Shown piece by piece: positions 1-8,348 of a stretch of DNA of 64,000 bases. The stretch lies in contig CAVPLH010000005.1 in NCBI GenBank assembly GCA_963705955.1, forward strand, positions 248,001-312,000, read 5' to 3'. Numbering within the stretch: position 1 is the stretch's first letter; every line of letters begins with the position of its first letter. Under the pieces are notes generated by a model. The model ran no database searches. It was not told the origin of the DNA and was given only the letters and a program-made list of their open reading frames with translations. The DNA is from WHSW01 sp963705955 (GTDB taxonomy: Bacteria; Actinomycetota; Thermoleophilia; Solirubrobacterales; 70-9). The position numbers and the translations under genes were made by a program.

Positions 1-1069
1 ACGGGTTCGAGGCGTTGATCCGTCCCGACGCGGGGCAGGTGTGCCAACGATTGATGATCGTGTCGTACTGGACGCCCGGATCCGCGCAGCGCCAGGCGGC
101 GTCGGCGATCTGGCGCATCAGGTCGCGAGCCGGCAGCGTCTTCGTCGCCTGGCCGCCGTTGCGGGCGATCAGGCTCCAGTCGGCGTCGTCGGCGACCGCC
201 TGCATGAACTCGTCCGAGACCCGAACCGAGTTGTTGGCATTCTGGTACTGGATCGAGTTGAAGCCGTCGCCGTCGATCGACATGTCGAACCCGGCGTCGC
301 GCAGCGCCGCCGCCTTCTCCTCCTCCTTGGCCTTGCACCAGATGAAGTCCTCGATGTCGGGATGGTCGACGTCGAGCACGACCATCTTCGCGGCGCGGCG
401 CGTCTTGCCGCCGGACTTGATCGTGCCCGCCCACGAGTCGGCGCCGCGCATGAAGCTCACCGGGCCGGATGCGAGCCCGCCCTTCGAGAGGTGCTCGACC
501 GAGCCGCGGATGTTGGACAGGTTGATGCCGGAGCCGGAGCCGCCTCGGAAGATCATCCCCTCCTTGGTGTTCCAGTCGAGGATCGACTCCATCGTGTCCT
601 CGACCGAGAGGATGAAGCAGGCCGAGCACTGGGGCTGCTCCTCGAAGCCGACGTTGAACCAGACCGGGCTGTTGAAGGCGGCCTTCTGGTGCAGGAGGAT
701 GTGTGTGAGCTCGGCTTCGAAGGCGTCGGCGTCGGCGTCGGAGGCGAAGTAGCCGCCGTCGCGGCCCCAGCCGGCGATCGTCCCCGCGACGCGCGAGATC
801 ATCTGCTTGACCGAGCTCTCGCGCTCGTCGGAGCCGAGTCGGCCGCGGAAGTACTTCTGGGCGACGATGTTGGTGGCGTTCTGCGACCACGACTTCGGGA
901 ACTCGACGCCGCGCTGCTCGAACGCCGGGCTCTCCGGGTCGCCGATGACCGCGTCACGAAGCTCCCACTCGACCTCCTCGAAGGGGTGCGTTTCCGGGGT
1001 CGTGTGGCGGCGGTCGCAGGTCAGGCCTCCCCGGCCAAGATTTACCGTGTTTGCAGCACTTTCCGACAT
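1..1069 (-). CDS. nrdJ: Vitamin B12-dependent (class II) ribonucleotide reductase, N-terminal part
   Basis: Reduces ribonucleotides to deoxyribonucleotides with adenosylcobalamin, independent of oxygen. The reverse strand is open from an ATG at 1069 to the window edge, about 356 residues, so the C-terminal half is missing. Visible family blocks include FNSPVWFNVG, QCSACFILSVEDTMESI and RGGSGSGINLSNIRG, which belong to the N-terminal part of the catalytic barrel of class II/NrdJ enzymes. AGGAGA sits 5 nt before the ATG. It lies 35 bp downstream of nrdR on the same strand, the usual nrdRJ operon order in actinobacteria. Assignment is secure; only completeness is limited by the edge. Confidence 0.95.
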   Translation of the reverse strand, partial: MSESAANTVNLGRGGLTCDRRHTTPETHPFEEVEWELRDAVIGDPESPAFEQRGVEFPKSWSQNATNIVAQKYFRGRLGSDERESSVKQMISRVAGTIAGWGRDGGYFASDADADAFEAELTHILLHQKAAFNSPVWFNVGFEEQPQCSACFILSVEDTMESILDWNTKEGMIFRGGSGSGINLSNIRGSVEHLSKGGLASGPVSFMRGADSWAGTIKSGGKTRRAAKMVVLDVDHPDIEDFIWCKAKEEEKAAALRDAGFDMSIDGDGFNSIQYQNANNSVRVSDEFMQAVADDADWSLIARNGGQATKTLPARDLMRQIADAAWRCADPGVQYDTIINRWHTCPASGRINASNP

Positions 1070-1104
1070 CCTTCTCTCCTCTTCCAACTGACTTCGCCGC
1101 CCCG

Positions 1105-1584
1105 TCAACTCGTTTCAGCGGGTAACGATGCACTCTTGCGGGCCCCCCGGACGGAACCCCCCGACGAGAGCTCCGCAAAATCCGCGTTCGGCGACGGCAG
1201 GGTGCCGAGAAACTGCAGGTAGGCGCCGCGGTCGAGGTCGCGCAACCCGTCGAGGCAGAGCTCGACGATCCGCTGCGCCGCGAGCTCGCCGCCGGCCGCC
1301 TCGATTGCGAGCGCGATCTGCGCCACGAGACGCTCGACGTCGGCGGCGCTCACCTGTCGCTTGTGGGTCGAGCGCAGGAGCGCCGCGCGCAGCTTCGACG
1401 CGTCAAAGCGCTGACGCTCGCCGCCGCGCTTGCGGACGTAGAGCGGCTCGTGCTGACGCCGCTCGTAGGTCGTGAACCGGTGCCCGCAGCCCGAGCACTC
1501 GCGGCGCCGTCGCACGACGGCGCCGGCTTCGGCGCCGCGGCTCTCCAGCACGCGCGTGGGTCGGTCGCATCGTGGGCACTCCAT
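1105..1584 (-). CDS. nrdR: Transcriptional repressor NrdR
   Basis: Zinc-ribbon plus ATP-cone repressor that represses ribonucleotide reductase genes according to the ATP/dATP state. The N-terminus shows the zinc ribbon MECPRC...CSGCGHRFTTYER; the ATP-cone follows from about residue 45 (LYVRKRGGERQRFD). The length of about 159 residues is normal. I chose the ATG at 1584 because the family begins MxCPxC; an in-frame GTG two codons earlier (1590) is possible. A TAGAAT hexamer at 1598-1593 ends about 8 nt before this ATG, so the transcript could be nearly leaderless. First gene of the nrdR-nrdJ operon, with a candidate NrdR box just upstream. Confidence 0.96.
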   Translation of the reverse strand: MECPRCDRPTRVLESRGAEAGAVVRRRRECSGCGHRFTTYERRQHEPLYVRKRGGERQRFDASKLRAALLRSTHKRQVSAADVERLVAQIALAIEAAGGELAAQRIVELCLDGLRDLDRGAYLQFLGTLPSPNADFAELSSGGSVRGARKSASLPAETS

Positions 1585-1628
1585 GACCACCCATTCTACT
1601 AGGGCTGGTGCTTTCCTTCGTCAGCTAT

Positions 1629-1644
1629 ACGCTAGATATAGCGC
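1629..1644. promoter_or_regulatory. Candidate NrdR box upstream of nrdR-nrdJ
   Basis: ACGCTAGATATAGCGC matches the 16-bp NrdR-box consensus (ACACWATATATWGTGT) at about 12 of 16 positions and is itself nearly palindromic. It lies 45 bp upstream of the nrdR start codon, in the place expected for autoregulation. NrdR boxes usually come in pairs; I do not see a convincing second box nearby. Confidence 0.55.
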
Positions 1645-1741
1645 CAGTTGAGATTGGTCGCCCAGCGTCTGGCGGCTGACCCGGTTCCGCGAACGGCGGC
1701 GCTGGGCTACTGTCTTTGGTGGAGACCACCGAGCCGACCCG

Positions 1742-2599
1742 ATGAGCCCCCGAGAGCGATTCAACGAGCGCCGCGAGGCAGCCGCCGAGCGGATGGCCGA
1801 CGCGCGGGACGCCGCGGTCGAGCGCGCGACCGAGGCTCGTGACGTGGCGACCGAGCGACTCACCGAGGCCCGCGACGCGGCGACCGAGCGGATGGCGGAG
1901 GTCCGCGATGCGACCGCGGAGAAGGTCGCCGACGCGAAGGCCGCCGCGGCCGAGCAGCTCGCGAAGGTGAAGCCGCGCCTGCGCGGCGTCTCGCACGAAT
2001 ACGCCTTCTTCGCCTCGCTGGTCTTCGGTGCCGCCCTGATCCTGATCGCCCAGGGTGTCGAGGCTCGGATCGCCGCGGCGATCTACGCGGCCAGCCTCTC
2101 GGCCCTGTTCGGGGTCAGCGCGCTCTATCACCGGCGCGACTGGGAGCGGCCTGCGGCGCGCCAGTGGATGCGTCGCCTCGACCACACGATGATCTTCGTC
2201 CTGATCGCCGGCACCGTGACGCCGTTCGCGCTCCTGGTGATGAGCGGCCCGCTGGCGACAGCGCTCTTGGTCGCCGTCTGGGCCGGGGCCCTCGCGGGAA
2301 CCGCGGTCGAGCTGATCTGGGTCTCGTCGCCGAAGTGGGTCTCGGCCGTCGTCTACGTCGCCGTCGGGCTGATCGGAGCGATCGGGTTCCCGGCGATCGT
2401 CGTCGAGACCGGCCTCGGCGCCGGACTGCTGATCGCCGGCGGCGGGGCCCTCTACATCTCCGGCGCCGTGATCTACGCGGTCGAGCGGCCGAACCCGAGC
2501 CCCGCGGTGTTCGGATATCACGAGATCTTCCACGTGCTCGTGATCGCCGCCGCCGCCGCCCACTTCGCCGCGATCGCGCTCTTCGCCCTTCCGGCCTGA
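1742..2599 (+). CDS. Hemolysin III / PAQR-family membrane protein with N-terminal 11-mer repeats
   Basis: Integral membrane protein of the HlyIII/TrhA (PAQR) family, linked in bacteria to membrane energetics and sometimes cytolysis; its substrate is unknown. Residues 80-285 hold seven predicted helices and the family metal-site motifs: SALYHRRDW with RRLDHTMIF, and GYHEIFHVLV with HF near the C-terminus. The odd part is residues 9-74, six consecutive 11-residue units of the type EARDAATERMA, an amphipathic helix pattern like LEA or apolipoprotein repeats, absent from typical family members of about 210 residues. No strong Shine-Dalgarno is visible; the ATG is the first start that includes the repeats. 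Confidence 0.88.
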   Translation: MSPRERFNERREAAAERMADARDAAVERATEARDVATERLTEARDAATERMAEVRDATAEKVADAKAAAAEQLAKVKPRLRGVSHEYAFFASLVFGAALILIAQGVEARIAAAIYAASLSALFGVSALYHRRDWERPAARQWMRRLDHTMIFVLIAGTVTPFALLVMSGPLATALLVAVWAGALAGTAVELIWVSSPKWVSAVVYVAVGLIGAIGFPAIVVETGLGAGLLIAGGGALYISGAVIYAVERPNPSPAVFGYHEIFHVLVIAAAAAHFAAIALFALPA

Positions 2600-2616
2600 G
2601 CCGCCGCGCCGCGGGG

Positions 2617-3609
2617 TCAGCGGTGCTTGACGCCGGTTTCCGCGAACGGTGCGAGCTGCGGCCCGGTGACCGCAACCTCGCTCAGCGCCTCGTCGATCGC
2701 CGCCAGCGTCTCGGCGGACAGCGCGGCGCCCGAAGCAGCGACGTTGGCGCGCACCTGGTCAGGGCTGGTGGCGCCGATGATCGCCGACGCGACCTCGGGC
2801 CGCCGCAGGATCCAGGCGAGCGCCAGCTGGACCATTGTCAGCCCCGCGTCGTCGGCGATCGGCCGCAGCCGCTGCACCGCCGCGAGCACGGCGTCGTCCA
2901 TGTAGCGATCGATCGCGATGCCCATCTCCTCGCTCGCCGCGCGCGACCCCTCCGGCGGCGGCGCGCCCGGTTCGTACTTGCCGGTCAGCACTCCCTGCCC
3001 GAGCGGCGACCAGACGATCTGGCTGATCCCGTGCTCGGCGCAGAGCTCGAACACCTCGTGCTCGGGGGGCCGCCAGATCATGTTGTACTGCGGCTGCGAG
3101 GAGACGAACTTGGCGGCGCCGGGCACGTCGAGCGCGGCGCGGATCTGCTCCGGCGTCCATTCGCTGAACCCGATGTAACGCGCCTTGCCCGAGTCGACGA
3201 CCTCGGTCAGCGCCTCCATCGTCTCCTCGATCGCGGTCTCGGAATCGAACCGGTGGCACTGGTAGAGGTCGACGTGATCGGTCTGCAGCCGCCGCAGCGA
3301 GGCGTCGATCTGCTTCTGAACCTGCTCCGCGGAGAGGCCCCTGTCGGTCTCGGACATCGGGAAGAAGAGCTTCGTCGCGAGCACGAACGAGTCGCGGTCG
3401 TACCCGGAGAGGATCTCGCCCCAGGCCTCCTCCGCGGCCCCACCGCCGTAGACGTTCGCGGTGTCGAAGAAGTTGACTCCAGCCTCGAACGCCGCCCGCG
3501 TGCAGGCCTCGGTCCGCTCCCGCTCGACCCCGCCCGAGTAGGTGAGCCACGAGCCGAGCGAGATCTCCGAGATCTCGAGGTCGCTGTCGCCGAGTCGCCT
3601 GAGCTCCAC
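2617..3609 (-). CDS. Aldo/keto reductase
   Basis: NADPH-dependent oxidoreductase of the aldo/keto reductase superfamily, closest in look to the potassium-channel beta-subunit-like branch. About 330 residues from a GTG at 3609, where homology begins (VELRRLGDSDLEIS). The catalytic tetrad is visible: Asp49 and Tyr54 in FFDTANVYG, Lys80 in LATK, His119 in LYQCHRFD. The C-terminal NADP-binding block (IIGATSPDQVRANV) is present. The frame stays open upstream to 3735, but that part overlaps the neighbouring small gene and carries no homology. Substrate cannot be told from sequence. Confidence 0.93.
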   Translation of the reverse strand: MELRRLGDSDLEISEISLGSWLTYSGGVERERTEACTRAAFEAGVNFFDTANVYGGGAAEEAWGEILSGYDRDSFVLATKLFFPMSETDRGLSAEQVQKQIDASLRRLQTDHVDLYQCHRFDSETAIEETMEALTEVVDSGKARYIGFSEWTPEQIRAALDVPGAAKFVSSQPQYNMIWRPPEHEVFELCAEHGISQIVWSPLGQGVLTGKYEPGAPPPEGSRAASEEMGIAIDRYMDDAVLAAVQRLRPIADDAGLTMVQLALAWILRRPEVASAIIGATSPDQVRANVAASGAALSAETLAAIDEALSEVAVTGPQLAPFAETGVKHR

Positions 3610-3659
3610 GCCGGCAAGGCTACCCGCCGCGGGCGCGTTTGATGCGCGCTTTGTGGCCG

Positions 3660-3827
3660 CTAGTTGACGAACCGGTAGGTGCAGACCTGGCACTTCGACC
3701 GGCCGAGCTCGACCTGCGCCCCGCACATGTGGCACTTGCGCGTCGCGTAGTACCGGTTCACGTAGACGCCGACCGAGAGCCCGAGCATGACCAGGGCGAG
3801 GAGGACGTAGATCAGAAGCGGCGCCAT
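3660..3827 (-). CDS. Small membrane protein with C-terminal zinc ribbon (55 aa)
   Basis: A 55-residue protein starting MAPLLIYVLLALVMLGLSVG, one transmembrane helix at about residues 3-22, followed by a short zinc ribbon with CHMC and CQVC pairs 15 residues apart. Function is unknown; the layout suggests a membrane-anchored metal-binding tail in the cytoplasm. It starts 18 bp after the siroheme synthase stop on the same strand, so the two may be co-transcribed. The ATG at 3827 is the only reasonable start. Confidence 0.7.
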   Translation of the reverse strand: MAPLLIYVLLALVMLGLSVGVYVNRYYATRKCHMCGAQVELGRSKCQVCTYRFVN

Positions 3828-3845
3828 TGCGAGACCCGGACCCGC

Positions 3846-4599
3846 CTAGCCGCTCGGCGCGGCGGCGGAGTCGTGGGACCGCTTCGCCGCTTCGATCAGC
3901 TCGAGGACGTCAGCCTCGCGGCCCTCGCGGATCAACTCGATCGGGTCGGGATCGCCGTTCACGATCTGCTCGAAGAAACGCTTGCGGTCCTGGTAGGTGG
4001 GCAGCGTGTCCTTGGCCCAGCCGCGCGCGTCGTTGAGGATCACCGCGAGCCGTGCATAGGGCTCGCCGAAGGCGTCTGAGACCTCGCGCTTGATCCGCTT
4101 CGCGAGCGCCGGCGATGCGCCGGCGGTCGAGATCGCGATCGCCAGCGGCCCGCTGCGGACGATCGCAGGGAGGATGAAATTGCAGAGCGACGGTACGTCG
4201 ACGACGTTGACCAGCATCGCCCGGCGTTCCGCGGCGTCGTAGACGGAGATGTTGGTGTCGGTGTCGTCGGTCGCCGCGATCGCGAGGAACTTGCCGTCGA
4301 GATCCGACTCGGTGAAGGCGCGCCGTTCCCAGGCGATCGAACGCTCACCGGCGAGCTCGCGGAGCTCGGGGTTCGCCTCCGGGGCGACGAGGGTGACGCG
4401 GCCGTCACAGGCGAGCAATCCCTCGACCTTCTCGAGCCCGACGTCGCCGCCTCCGACCACCAGGCAGTCGACGCCCCGAGAGACGGAGGCAGGCGATGTA
4501 GAACGGGGTCTCGAGCATCCCGCGGACGCAGCTCTGGTCGCAGATCCCGCGCTGGTACTGACAGACGCATTCCTTGCCGGCGTATGACTGGGCGGGCAC
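3846..4599 (-). CDS. Siroheme synthase (precorrin-2 dehydrogenase / sirohydrochlorin ferrochelatase), frameshifted
   Basis: CysG N-terminal/Met8-type enzyme that oxidises precorrin-2 and inserts iron to give siroheme for sulfite and nitrite reductases. The Rossmann motif CLVVGGGDVGLEKVEGLL and the block VNVVDVPSLCNFILPAIV are diagnostic. The N-terminus (PFYIACLRLSGR) lies in a different frame from the Rossmann motif; one extra base near 4485-4490 separates them, probably a sequencing error. Starting at the GTG 4599, residues 1-27 add four cysteines (positions 11, 13, 20, 24) not typical of the family; an internal ATG at 4518 would remove them. No CysG methyltransferase domain is attached. Confidence 0.87.
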
Positions 4600-4609
4600 G
4601 CCTGACAGG

Positions 4610-5272
4610 TTAGTCCCCGTCGGTTGGCGGTCCTCGATCGAGCCCGAGCACTGCCGGGATCCGCTGCATCGAGTCGAAGATCACCGCACCGGCGCCGGCC
4701 AGGGCGGTGCCGTCCCCGTGGGGACTGAAACCGAATGCCCCCATCCCGGCTGCCCGCGCCGCCTCGATCCCGAGCGGGGTGTCCTCGACGACCGCGCAGT
4801 CGCTCGGCGCGACCCCGATTGCCTTCGCGGCGTGCAGGAAGAGGTCCGGGGCGGGCTTCCCGCGCTCGACGTCCGCGGCGCTGAACATCCTGCCCTCGAA
4901 CCTCTCCAGGAGGCCCGCTGCGCCGAGCGTGATCCGCATCTTCTCCAGCGGTCCGTTGGAGGCGACGCAGACCGCGACCGTAACCCGATCGAGCGCCTCG
5001 GCGACGCCGGTGACCGGCTCGACGCCGGCTGCGAGCGCCGCGTTCTGGCGCTCGCGGTAGCGCGCCGTGAAGCCCGCCGGTAGCTCGTGGCCGAGCTTCG
5101 CCTCGATGATCTCGACGCAGTCGGGCCACCAGCGTCCGACGTAATCGCGCATGCATTCCTCCGCCGTCGTCGGCAGTCCGATCTCGCTCAGCGCCTCGGC
5201 CATGACCGCGCAGGTGACCGGCTCGGAGTCGACCAGAACCCCGTCGCAGTCGAAGATCACGAGCTCGAACAA
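4610..5272 (-). CDS. HAD-superfamily phosphatase / beta-phosphoglucomutase-like hydrolase
   Basis: Cytosolic phosphatase or phosphomutase of the haloacid dehalogenase superfamily, subfamily IA. The motifs are VIFDCDGVLVDS (nucleophile Asp8 and acid Asp10), VASN (motif II), RGKPAPDLF (motif III lysine) and VVEDTPLGIEAA (motif IV). About 220 residues, normal length, with a helical cap between motifs I and II. The start is a TTG at 5272 with no clear Shine-Dalgarno; a GTG four codons in is the alternative but would remove the first beta strand. Substrate is unknown; sugar phosphates or phosphoglycolate are typical. Divergent from topA across 52 bp. Confidence 0.9.
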   Translation of the reverse strand: MFELVIFDCDGVLVDSEPVTCAVMAEALSEIGLPTTAEECMRDYVGRWWPDCVEIIEAKLGHELPAGFTARYRERQNAALAAGVEPVTGVAEALDRVTVAVCVASNGPLEKMRITLGAAGLLERFEGRMFSAADVERGKPAPDLFLHAAKAIGVAPSDCAVVEDTPLGIEAARAAGMGAFGFSPHGDGTALAGAGAVIFDSMQRIPAVLGLDRGPPTDGD

Positions 5273-5324
5273 GGTGTCCGAGGTTAAAGGGACGGCCGAG
5301 GCCTGCTGCTACTCTCGCGCCGCT

Positions 5325-7658
5325 ATGAGGCTGATCATCACCGAGAAGAACAACTCGGCGAAGAAGATCGCGGACATCCTCTCCGCCGGCGAAGCGAAGG
5401 CCGACGCCACCTACAAGGTTCCTTTCTATACCTGGGTCGACGCCGACGGCGAGCAGATGACCGTCGGGCTGAAGGGCCACGTGATGGGCGTCGCCTTCCC
5501 GGACGGCTATTCGAACTGGCAGGAGACCGACCTCCACGACCTGATCGACGCGCCGCTGGTGGGAGAGCCGACCGACAAGAACGTGGTCAAGGCCGTCCGC
5601 AAGCTGGCCAAGGACGCGAGCTCGTTGGTGATCGCGACCGACTTCGACCGCGAGGGCGAGCTGATCGGGCTCGAGGCGCTGCAGCAGGTGCTCGACGTCA
5701 ACCCGGGCGTCGCCGGGGATGCGGGCGCGGCCAACGCCGAGCAGGTGCTCGATGCGCGGCCGCCGATCAAGCGGGCCCGCTACTCGGCCCTGACCAAGGA
5801 CGAGATCGAGCGGGCCTTCGGCGAGCTCGACGACCTCTCATACGACCTCGCCTACGCCGGCTCCGCGCGCCAGGACATCGACCTGATCTGGGGCGCGACG
5901 CTGACCCGCGCGGTGTCGCTTGCGACGAGGCGCTTCGGCTCCAACTTCCTCTCGGTCGGCCGCGTCCAGAGCCCGACCCTGGCGCTGATCGTCGAACGCG
6001 AGCTCGAGCGCCGCGCCCATGTCGCGAAGCCCTTCTGGGAGCTGTTCGCGAGGTTCGACCATCCGGACGGCGCCTTCGAGGCCCACCACTCGACCGACAA
6101 GTTCTGGGATCGCAAGGAGGCCGAGGCCGCGCTCGCCGGGACCGCGAGCCCGGGCGTCGTCAAGGAGGTCTCGTCGAGGAAGAACACCCGCAAGCCGCCG
6201 ACCCCCTACAACACCACCGCCTTCACCACCGATGCCTCGAGCCGGCTCGGGATCACCCCGGCGGCGGCGATGCGGATCGCCGAGGACCTCTACATGGACG
6301 GCTTCATCTCCTATCCGCGCACCGACAACACCGTCTATCCGGCCTCGCTCAACACCAGGGAGCTGGTTGCCTCACTGGTCAGGATCGGAGATTTCGAGGC
6401 GGCCAAGGGCGTTCTCGACGGCCCGCTGCAGCCGACCCGTGGCAAGAAGGAGACCACCGACCACCCGCCGATCTACCCGACCCAGGCGCTCTATCCGAAC
6501 GCGCTCGAGGGGCCGAAGCGCCGCGTCTATGAGCTCGTCGTGCGTCGCTTCCTCGCCACCTTCTCGCCGCCGATGATCACCGAGTCGACCCGCGCCGACA
6601 TCGAGGCGGGCTCGGAGACCTACTTCGTCCGCGGCTCGGTCGTCGTCGACCCCGGCTACGCCGGCATCTACACATACGCGCGATCCGCCGACGACGAGAT
6701 CCCGAAGCTCGCCGAGGGCCAGGAGCTGGCGCTCGACGGCGAGCCGTGGATCGTCGACAAGGAGACTCAGCCGCCCTCGCGGATCAGCCAGGGGAAGCTG
6801 ATCGAGCTGATGGAGGAGCGCGGCCTGGGGACCAAGGCGACCCGCGCCGACATCATCCAGAAGCTCTATGACCGCGGCTACGTGTACTCGAACCCGCCCG
6901 AGCCCTCGGAGACCGGAATCGCGATGTACAGGGCCTTCCACGAGCACGTGCCCCGGATGGCGACGCCCGAGATGACGGCCGAGCTCGAGCACGACATGGA
7001 CCAGATCGCCGCAGGCGAGACCTCGAAGGACGACGTGCTGAAGATCAGTCGCGAGATGCTGCACTCGACGACCGCGGCGCTCGAGGACCAGCGGGAGGAG
7101 TTCGCGAAGCGGATCTGGGCGGGGATGGACGAGGACAAGTTCCTCGGTCCCTGCAAGGTCTGCGAGGAGGCCGGCCGCGCACACGAGGATGGCTCGCCGA
7201 ACCGACTGCGGATCATCGATCTGAAGGGCGGCAAGCGAATGTACGGCTGCGAAGGCTGGATCCGCGACGACCCCGAGTCGCCGGACTCCTGTCAGGTCAG
7301 CGGACCGCTGCCCGGCCGCGGCTACGAGCTCTGGCGGCTCGAGGAGCGCTGCTCGGTCTGCGGCGAGCGACCGCGCCTGACGGTCAAGGGCTTCCGTGGC
7401 CGGCCCTGGAAGCTGTGTCTCAACGACGACTGCCCGACGATGGTCGAGATGCGCGAGAAGCGCGCCGAGCGCCAGGCCCAGAAGGAAGCGCGAGAGGCGG
7501 CCAAGGCCGCGGCGGCCGAGACCGCGGACGGCGCCGGCGGCGAGGCCGAGCCGGCACCCGCGCGAGCCTCGAGCTCGGGCGGCCGGCGACGGGCGCCGAA
7601 AAAGCCGGCGCCGACGACGGCCCGCACGAAGCGGGCGCGGTCGAGCTCGAAGCGCTGA
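5325..7658 (+). CDS. topA: DNA topoisomerase I (type IA), archaeal-like
   Basis: Relaxes negative supercoils by a 5'-phosphotyrosine intermediate. The Toprim domain occupies the first 150 residues (MRLIITEKNNSAKKIADIL; IATDFDREGELIG); the active-site tyrosine is in DGFISYPRTDN. The C-terminus has zinc-ribbon cysteines (GPCKVC, CSVCG, CLNDDCP) and a Lys/Arg/Ala-rich tail. About 777 residues. The N-terminal pattern (NNSAKKIADIL, VGLKGHVMGVAFPDGYSNW) resembles archaeal TopA more than E. coli-type enzymes, by my reading. I placed the start at the ATG 5325, where homology begins; the frame is open further upstream into the divergent gene. tmk follows after 13 bp. Confidence 0.95.
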   Translation: MRLIITEKNNSAKKIADILSAGEAKADATYKVPFYTWVDADGEQMTVGLKGHVMGVAFPDGYSNWQETDLHDLIDAPLVGEPTDKNVVKAVRKLAKDASSLVIATDFDREGELIGLEALQQVLDVNPGVAGDAGAANAEQVLDARPPIKRARYSALTKDEIERAFGELDDLSYDLAYAGSARQDIDLIWGATLTRAVSLATRRFGSNFLSVGRVQSPTLALIVERELERRAHVAKPFWELFARFDHPDGAFEAHHSTDKFWDRKEAEAALAGTASPGVVKEVSSRKNTRKPPTPYNTTAFTTDASSRLGITPAAAMRIAEDLYMDGFISYPRTDNTVYPASLNTRELVASLVRIGDFEAAKGVLDGPLQPTRGKKETTDHPPIYPTQALYPNALEGPKRRVYELVVRRFLATFSPPMITESTRADIEAGSETYFVRGSVVVDPGYAGIYTYARSADDEIPKLAEGQELALDGEPWIVDKETQPPSRISQGKLIELMEERGLGTKATRADIIQKLYDRGYVYSNPPEPSETGIAMYRAFHEHVPRMATPEMTAELEHDMDQIAAGETSKDDVLKISREMLHSTTAALEDQREEFAKRIWAGMDEDKFLGPCKVCEEAGRAHEDGSPNRLRIIDLKGGKRMYGCEGWIRDDPESPDSCQVSGPLPGRGYELWRLEERCSVCGERPRLTVKGFRGRPWKLCLNDDCPTMVEMREKRAERQAQKEAREAAKAAAAETADGAGGEAEPAPARASSSGGRRRAPKKPAPTTARTKRARSSSKR

Positions 7659-7671
7659 CCGGCGCGGCGGC

Positions 7672-8305
7672 GTGTTCGTCACCCTCGAGGGCATCGACCG
7701 CTCCGGGAAGACGACTCAGGCCGCGCTGCTCGCGGAAAAGCTCGGTCCCTCGACGCTGCTCGTCCGCGAGCCCGGCGGCACGCCGCTCGGCGAGCGCGTC
7801 CGCGAGCTCCTCAAGGATCCCGAGCTCGCCCTCACCCCCGGGGCCGAGTTGCTGCTCTTCAACGCCGCCCGTGCCCAGCTCTGCGGCGAGGTGCTCGGGC
7901 CGGCGCGCGAGGCCGGACGCGACATCGTCTGCGACCGGTTCATCGACTCGACCGTCGCCTATCAGGGCGTCGCCCGAGAGCTCGGGGTCGATCTCGTTGA
8001 ACGTCTCAGCCGGCTCGTCGTCGGCGGCTGTGTTCCCGACCTGACGATCCTGCTGCGAATCGATCCGGCGCTCGCCGAGGAGCGCGGCCGCGAGCGAGCG
8101 GCGGAGGGCGAGCGCGACGGCGACGACCGCTTCGAATCAGAGGGTCTGGAGTTCCAGCGGACCGTCGCCAAGGCCTACGACGAGATCGCCGAGCGCGACC
8201 CGGAGCGAATCGTCGTGGTTGAGGCGGACGCGGAACCGAGTGTCGTGCACGACGCGAGTGTGCGCAGCACTGCGAAGCAGGGAGCACGGAGCAGGGAGGA
8301 ACTGA
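7672..8305 (+). CDS. tmk: Thymidylate kinase, frame changes near the C-terminus
   Basis: Phosphorylates dTMP to dTDP with ATP. The P-loop LEGIDRSGKTTQ, the DR(F) motif DIVCDRFIDSTVAYQG and a LID region near residue 140 are clear. The GTG at 7672 begins the protein right at the conserved VFVTLEGIDRSGK. In the sequence as given the frame never stops but runs into holB, to 9486. A shift near 8250 would give the usual ending (RVCAALRSREHG) and a stop at 8303-8305, which I take as the true end. It belongs to a topA-tmk-holB run. Confidence 0.88.
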
Positions 8306-8332
8306 GCCGAGCCTCTCCCTGCTCCCTGCTCC
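8281..8332 (+). repeat. Long hairpin at the tmk-holB junction
   Basis: Arms 8281-8298 (GGAGCACGGAGCAGGGAG) and 8315-8332 (CTCCCTGCTCCCTGCTCC) pair at 17 of 18 positions around a 16-nt loop. The arms also carry internal GGAGCA(C/G)GG repeats. There is no T-run after it, so it is not a standard intrinsic terminator. It covers the likely tmk stop and ends 16 nt before the holB ATG. Confidence 0.75.
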
Positions 8333-8348
8333 TCCTCTCTGCCCAGCC

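Noticed and set aside
41..1222. Long plus-strand open frame over nrdJ
   Set aside because: It is the antisense shadow of the class II reductase gene, rich in Arg, Val and Leu with no domain pattern.
1625..2563. Long minus-strand open frame opposite the hemolysin III gene
   Set aside because: Composition (Asp/Arg/His-rich, no hydrophobic core) is typical of shadows in GC-rich DNA, and the plus strand gene is clearly real.
3846..5537. 563-codon frame joining siroheme synthase to sequence over the HAD gene
   Set aside because: Only the C-terminal part is siroheme synthase; the upstream part is an antisense-like shadow over the HAD gene and topA start.
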